Position numbers and translations under genes: made by a program | Source of the DNA: UBA2336 sp049306095 | Lineage (GTDB): Bacteria; Bacteroidota; Bacteroidia; Cytophagales; Cyclobacteriaceae | Length of the DNA: 64,000 nucleotides | Reading direction: 5' to 3' | NCBI GenBank assembly: GCA_049306095.1 | Contig: JBAQPU010000012.1 | Location: 73,027 to 137,026, forward strand | In this document: positions 62,534 to 64,000 of the stretch, piece by piece | Numbering within the stretch: position 1 is the first letter of the stretch | How the letters are laid out: the number at the start of each line of letters is the position of its first letter | Notes under the pieces: model-generated | Told to the model about the DNA's origin: nothing | Seen by the model: only the letters and a program-made list of their open reading frames with translations | The model's database searches: none

Positions 62534-63115
62534 ATGGATTTTAAAATTTACCGGGCAAACGAAAAAGAGCTGATCAACGGGTGCATCAGGCGGGACAAAA
62601 CCGCCCAGAAATACCTGTACGAGTCCTTTTCTTCAAAAATGTATGCCCTGTGCTGCCGGTATGTTAAAAACTCCATGGAGGCTGAGGATGTACTGGTCAC
62701 GGCTTTCACCAAAATTCTTGAAAGGATTAATCAATATAAAGGAGAAGGAAGTTTTGAAGGCTGGATCAGAAGAGTTGTCGTCAATGAAGCCCTCACCTAC
62801 CTGCGCAGAAACCGCTCGATGTATATTGAAACAGAATTGGAAGCTGCCGATCGCGATCCCGATTACCAGCACATCAATGATCACCTGGAAGCAGAAGACC
62901 TGATGAACATGATTCAGGAATTACCCGCTGGCTACCGCATGGTGTTTAACCTGTACGCCATCGATGGGTATTCGCACAAAGAAATTGCAGAGCAACTCAA
63001 CATCAGCGAAAATACTTCTAAGTCGCAGTTGAGCCGCGCACGCATATTCTTACAAAAACTATTAGTGGAACGGGAGGCTCATTCAAATCAACAACGCCAT
63101 GACATCACAACCTGA
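62534..63115 (+). CDS. ECF-type RNA polymerase sigma factor
   Basis: The protein has 193 residues. Region 2 is seen in CCRYVKNSMEAEDVLVTAFTKI and GSFEGWIRRVVVNEALTYLRRN, and the region 4 helix-turn-helix in YSHKEIAEQLNISENTSKSQLSRAR. It overlaps the next gene by 17 bp, consistent with a sigma/anti-sigma pair. It is a different member from the sigma factor at 18.2 kb. Confidence 0.94.
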   Translation: MDFKIYRANEKELINGCIRRDKTAQKYLYESFSSKMYALCCRYVKNSMEAEDVLVTAFTKILERINQYKGEGSFEGWIRRVVVNEALTYLRRNRSMYIETELEAADRDPDYQHINDHLEAEDLMNMIQELPAGYRMVFNLYAIDGYSHKEIAEQLNISENTSKSQLSRARIFLQKLLVEREAHSNQQRHDITT

Positions 63116-63794
63116 AAAACTCTTTCGCGATAAACTGGAAAATTTTCAGCGCCCCGCGCCCGAAGCTGCCTGGGAAAGAATTGAAGCCGGGTTAAACAAG
63201 CGCGACAATAAATTTCTTTGGTTAAAAGTTGCTGCTGCAATTCTTGTATTGGTGGTTGCTGGCTTCATCCTTTGGCCTGATGAGCAGGTTGTTAACAACT
63301 CCATAACAAATGCAGGAAAACAAGATGAACCGGCACAGTCCTTACATCCTAAAAAAACTGTAACAGCCACCCCTGAAACTCCTGTTCAAAAAAAGGCGGA
63401 TAAAAAAAGTAACCGTGTAAACACGGTGAAGCAACAGCAAACAGCCTCGCCTGTAACGGAGCCACTTTCCGAAAAAGATTTTACCGTTGCAGCACTGGAA
63501 AATACTGAGATGCCCGAAACAATACCCACCGAGACAACTGCTGAAATAATCACATCTCAAACCATCGTTTATACTGCAGAAGAAGTGAACGCTAAGTTTC
63601 TTAGAAAAAAATTACCGGTCGAAGCAACCAGCGAAGAGAAAAAATCATCTGGTATACAAAAGCTGATGGGATTAGCCTACGATCTGAAAAATAATGAAAA
63701 CGGATACGGCAACCTTCGGCAAATGAAAGATGAAATTCTGGCGCTGAATTTCCTCAACAACAACGAGGACAAAACCGAAAAAAGAAAGAACTAA
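63099..63794 (+). CDS. single-pass membrane protein, putative anti-sigma factor
   Basis: The protein has 231 residues. The N terminus (1-38) has APEAAWERIEAGL, a form common in Bacteroidota proteins encoded after ECF sigma genes. One membrane helix follows (about 40-58, WLKVAAAILVLVVAGFIL), then a long Lys/Thr/Pro/Glu-rich, probably disordered periplasmic part and a C-terminal helical end. Position and topology suggest an anti-sigma factor; no zinc-binding motif is present. Its stop and the next start overlap as TAATG. Confidence 0.78.
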   Translation: MTSQPEKLFRDKLENFQRPAPEAAWERIEAGLNKRDNKFLWLKVAAAILVLVVAGFILWPDEQVVNNSITNAGKQDEPAQSLHPKKTVTATPETPVQKKADKKSNRVNTVKQQQTASPVTEPLSEKDFTVAALENTEMPETIPTETTAEIITSQTIVYTAEEVNAKFLRKKLPVEATSEEKKSSGIQKLMGLAYDLKNNENGYGNLRQMKDEILALNFLNNNEDKTEKRKN

Positions 63795-64000
63795 TGAAAA
63801 CTCTGATAAGCATAACACTCGCATGCAGCATCTCTTTGATTTCTGTCGCGCAAGCCAGGCCGGGCGATACAGTAGTCGTTGAGCTGGCCAAAACCAGCAA
63901 AGTTGTTTTTACCATGAAGGATCGTACCGACCTTGAAACACTTAAGCAGTACGATTTCCAGGCATTATTTAACGACATCTTTTCCAAGCTGGAAAAGAAC
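63794..64000 (+). CDS. exported protein, N-terminal fragment
   Basis: An ATG at 63794, overlapping the preceding stop as TAATG, opens a frame that runs off the right edge after 69 codons. It starts with a signal peptide (1-20, ending SVAQA) and continues TVVVELAKTSKVVFTMKDRTDLETLKQYD. The start of this protein resembles Bacteroidota outer-membrane or DUF-type proteins encoded after sigma/anti-sigma pairs. No function can be given. Confidence 0.7.
   Translation, partial: MKTLISITLACSISLISVAQARPGDTVVVELAKTSKVVFTMKDRTDLETLKQYDFQALFNDIFSKLEKN

Overview
The window looks like a chromosomal segment of a Bacteroidota bacterium, most likely of the order Cytophagales. The evidence is a type IX secretion (T9SS) sorting domain on two proteins, the Bacteroidota-type RNA polymerase omega-like protein, a DUF4835 protein, an OstA-like protein, a TonB receptor, an M3/S9/S41/M1 peptidase repertoire, and several promoters of the Bacteroidota form TAnnTTTG. 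Genus cannot be fixed by reading alone. Most of the window is ordinary housekeeping sequence. I see no prophage, CRISPR array, transposase or antibiotic gene cluster.

Layout. 1-9.5 kb: start of an M3 oligoendopeptidase, a GNAT-like protein, a small membrane protein, a CDF metal transporter, a serine hydrolase lipoprotein, an exported TPR-caspase protein paired with an outer-membrane barrel, a lipoprotein, a PaaE-like reductase and purB. 9.5-18.8 kb (all minus): a DPP4-like S9 peptidase, a MacA/permease/TolC efflux operon without its own ATPase, then an ECF sigma / anti-sigma / heptad-repeat coiled-coil operon with a strong terminator. 19-26 kb: a zinc-ribbon methyltransferase with a HAD phosphatase, a BNR-repeat protein and a TonB receptor. 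26-36 kb: mdh, tilS, an OstA-like protein, a T9SS cargo protein, then bamD - omega - coaBC - DUF4835 - recN. 36-46 kb: recQ, a crotonase, comEC, phoH, a SAM hydrolase, an ABM monooxygenase, an Mla-type lipid transporter (MlaD/F/E) and a flavin split-barrel protein.

46-59 kb: a hypothetical gene, then the most unusual locus of the window. An intact tRNA-Leu(CAA) with promoter and terminator is followed by a broken GIY-YIG nuclease gene and a second, degenerate copy of the tRNA 3' half plus terminator about 450 bp away. The copy carries short palindromes at the places of its anticodon and T loops. Next to this are two REP-like palindromes, a tricorn-like S41 protease, an M1 aminopeptidase, an FKBP isomerase and a giant C25 (gingipain/PorU-like) T9SS protein. 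58.5-64 kb: a sulfotransferase, PadR, a PspC/DUF2807 membrane protein, a 23-codon membrane ORF, and a second ECF sigma / membrane anti-sigma candidate / exported protein operon that runs off the end.

Intergenic regions carry at least five different short repeat types: a 30-bp tandem, a 7-bp tandem, an 11-bp inverted repeat, REP-like palindromes and CCGATAGCTATCGG-type palindromes. All coordinates, motif positions and repeat counts were read by hand. Family assignments rest on recognised motifs, not on database searches.
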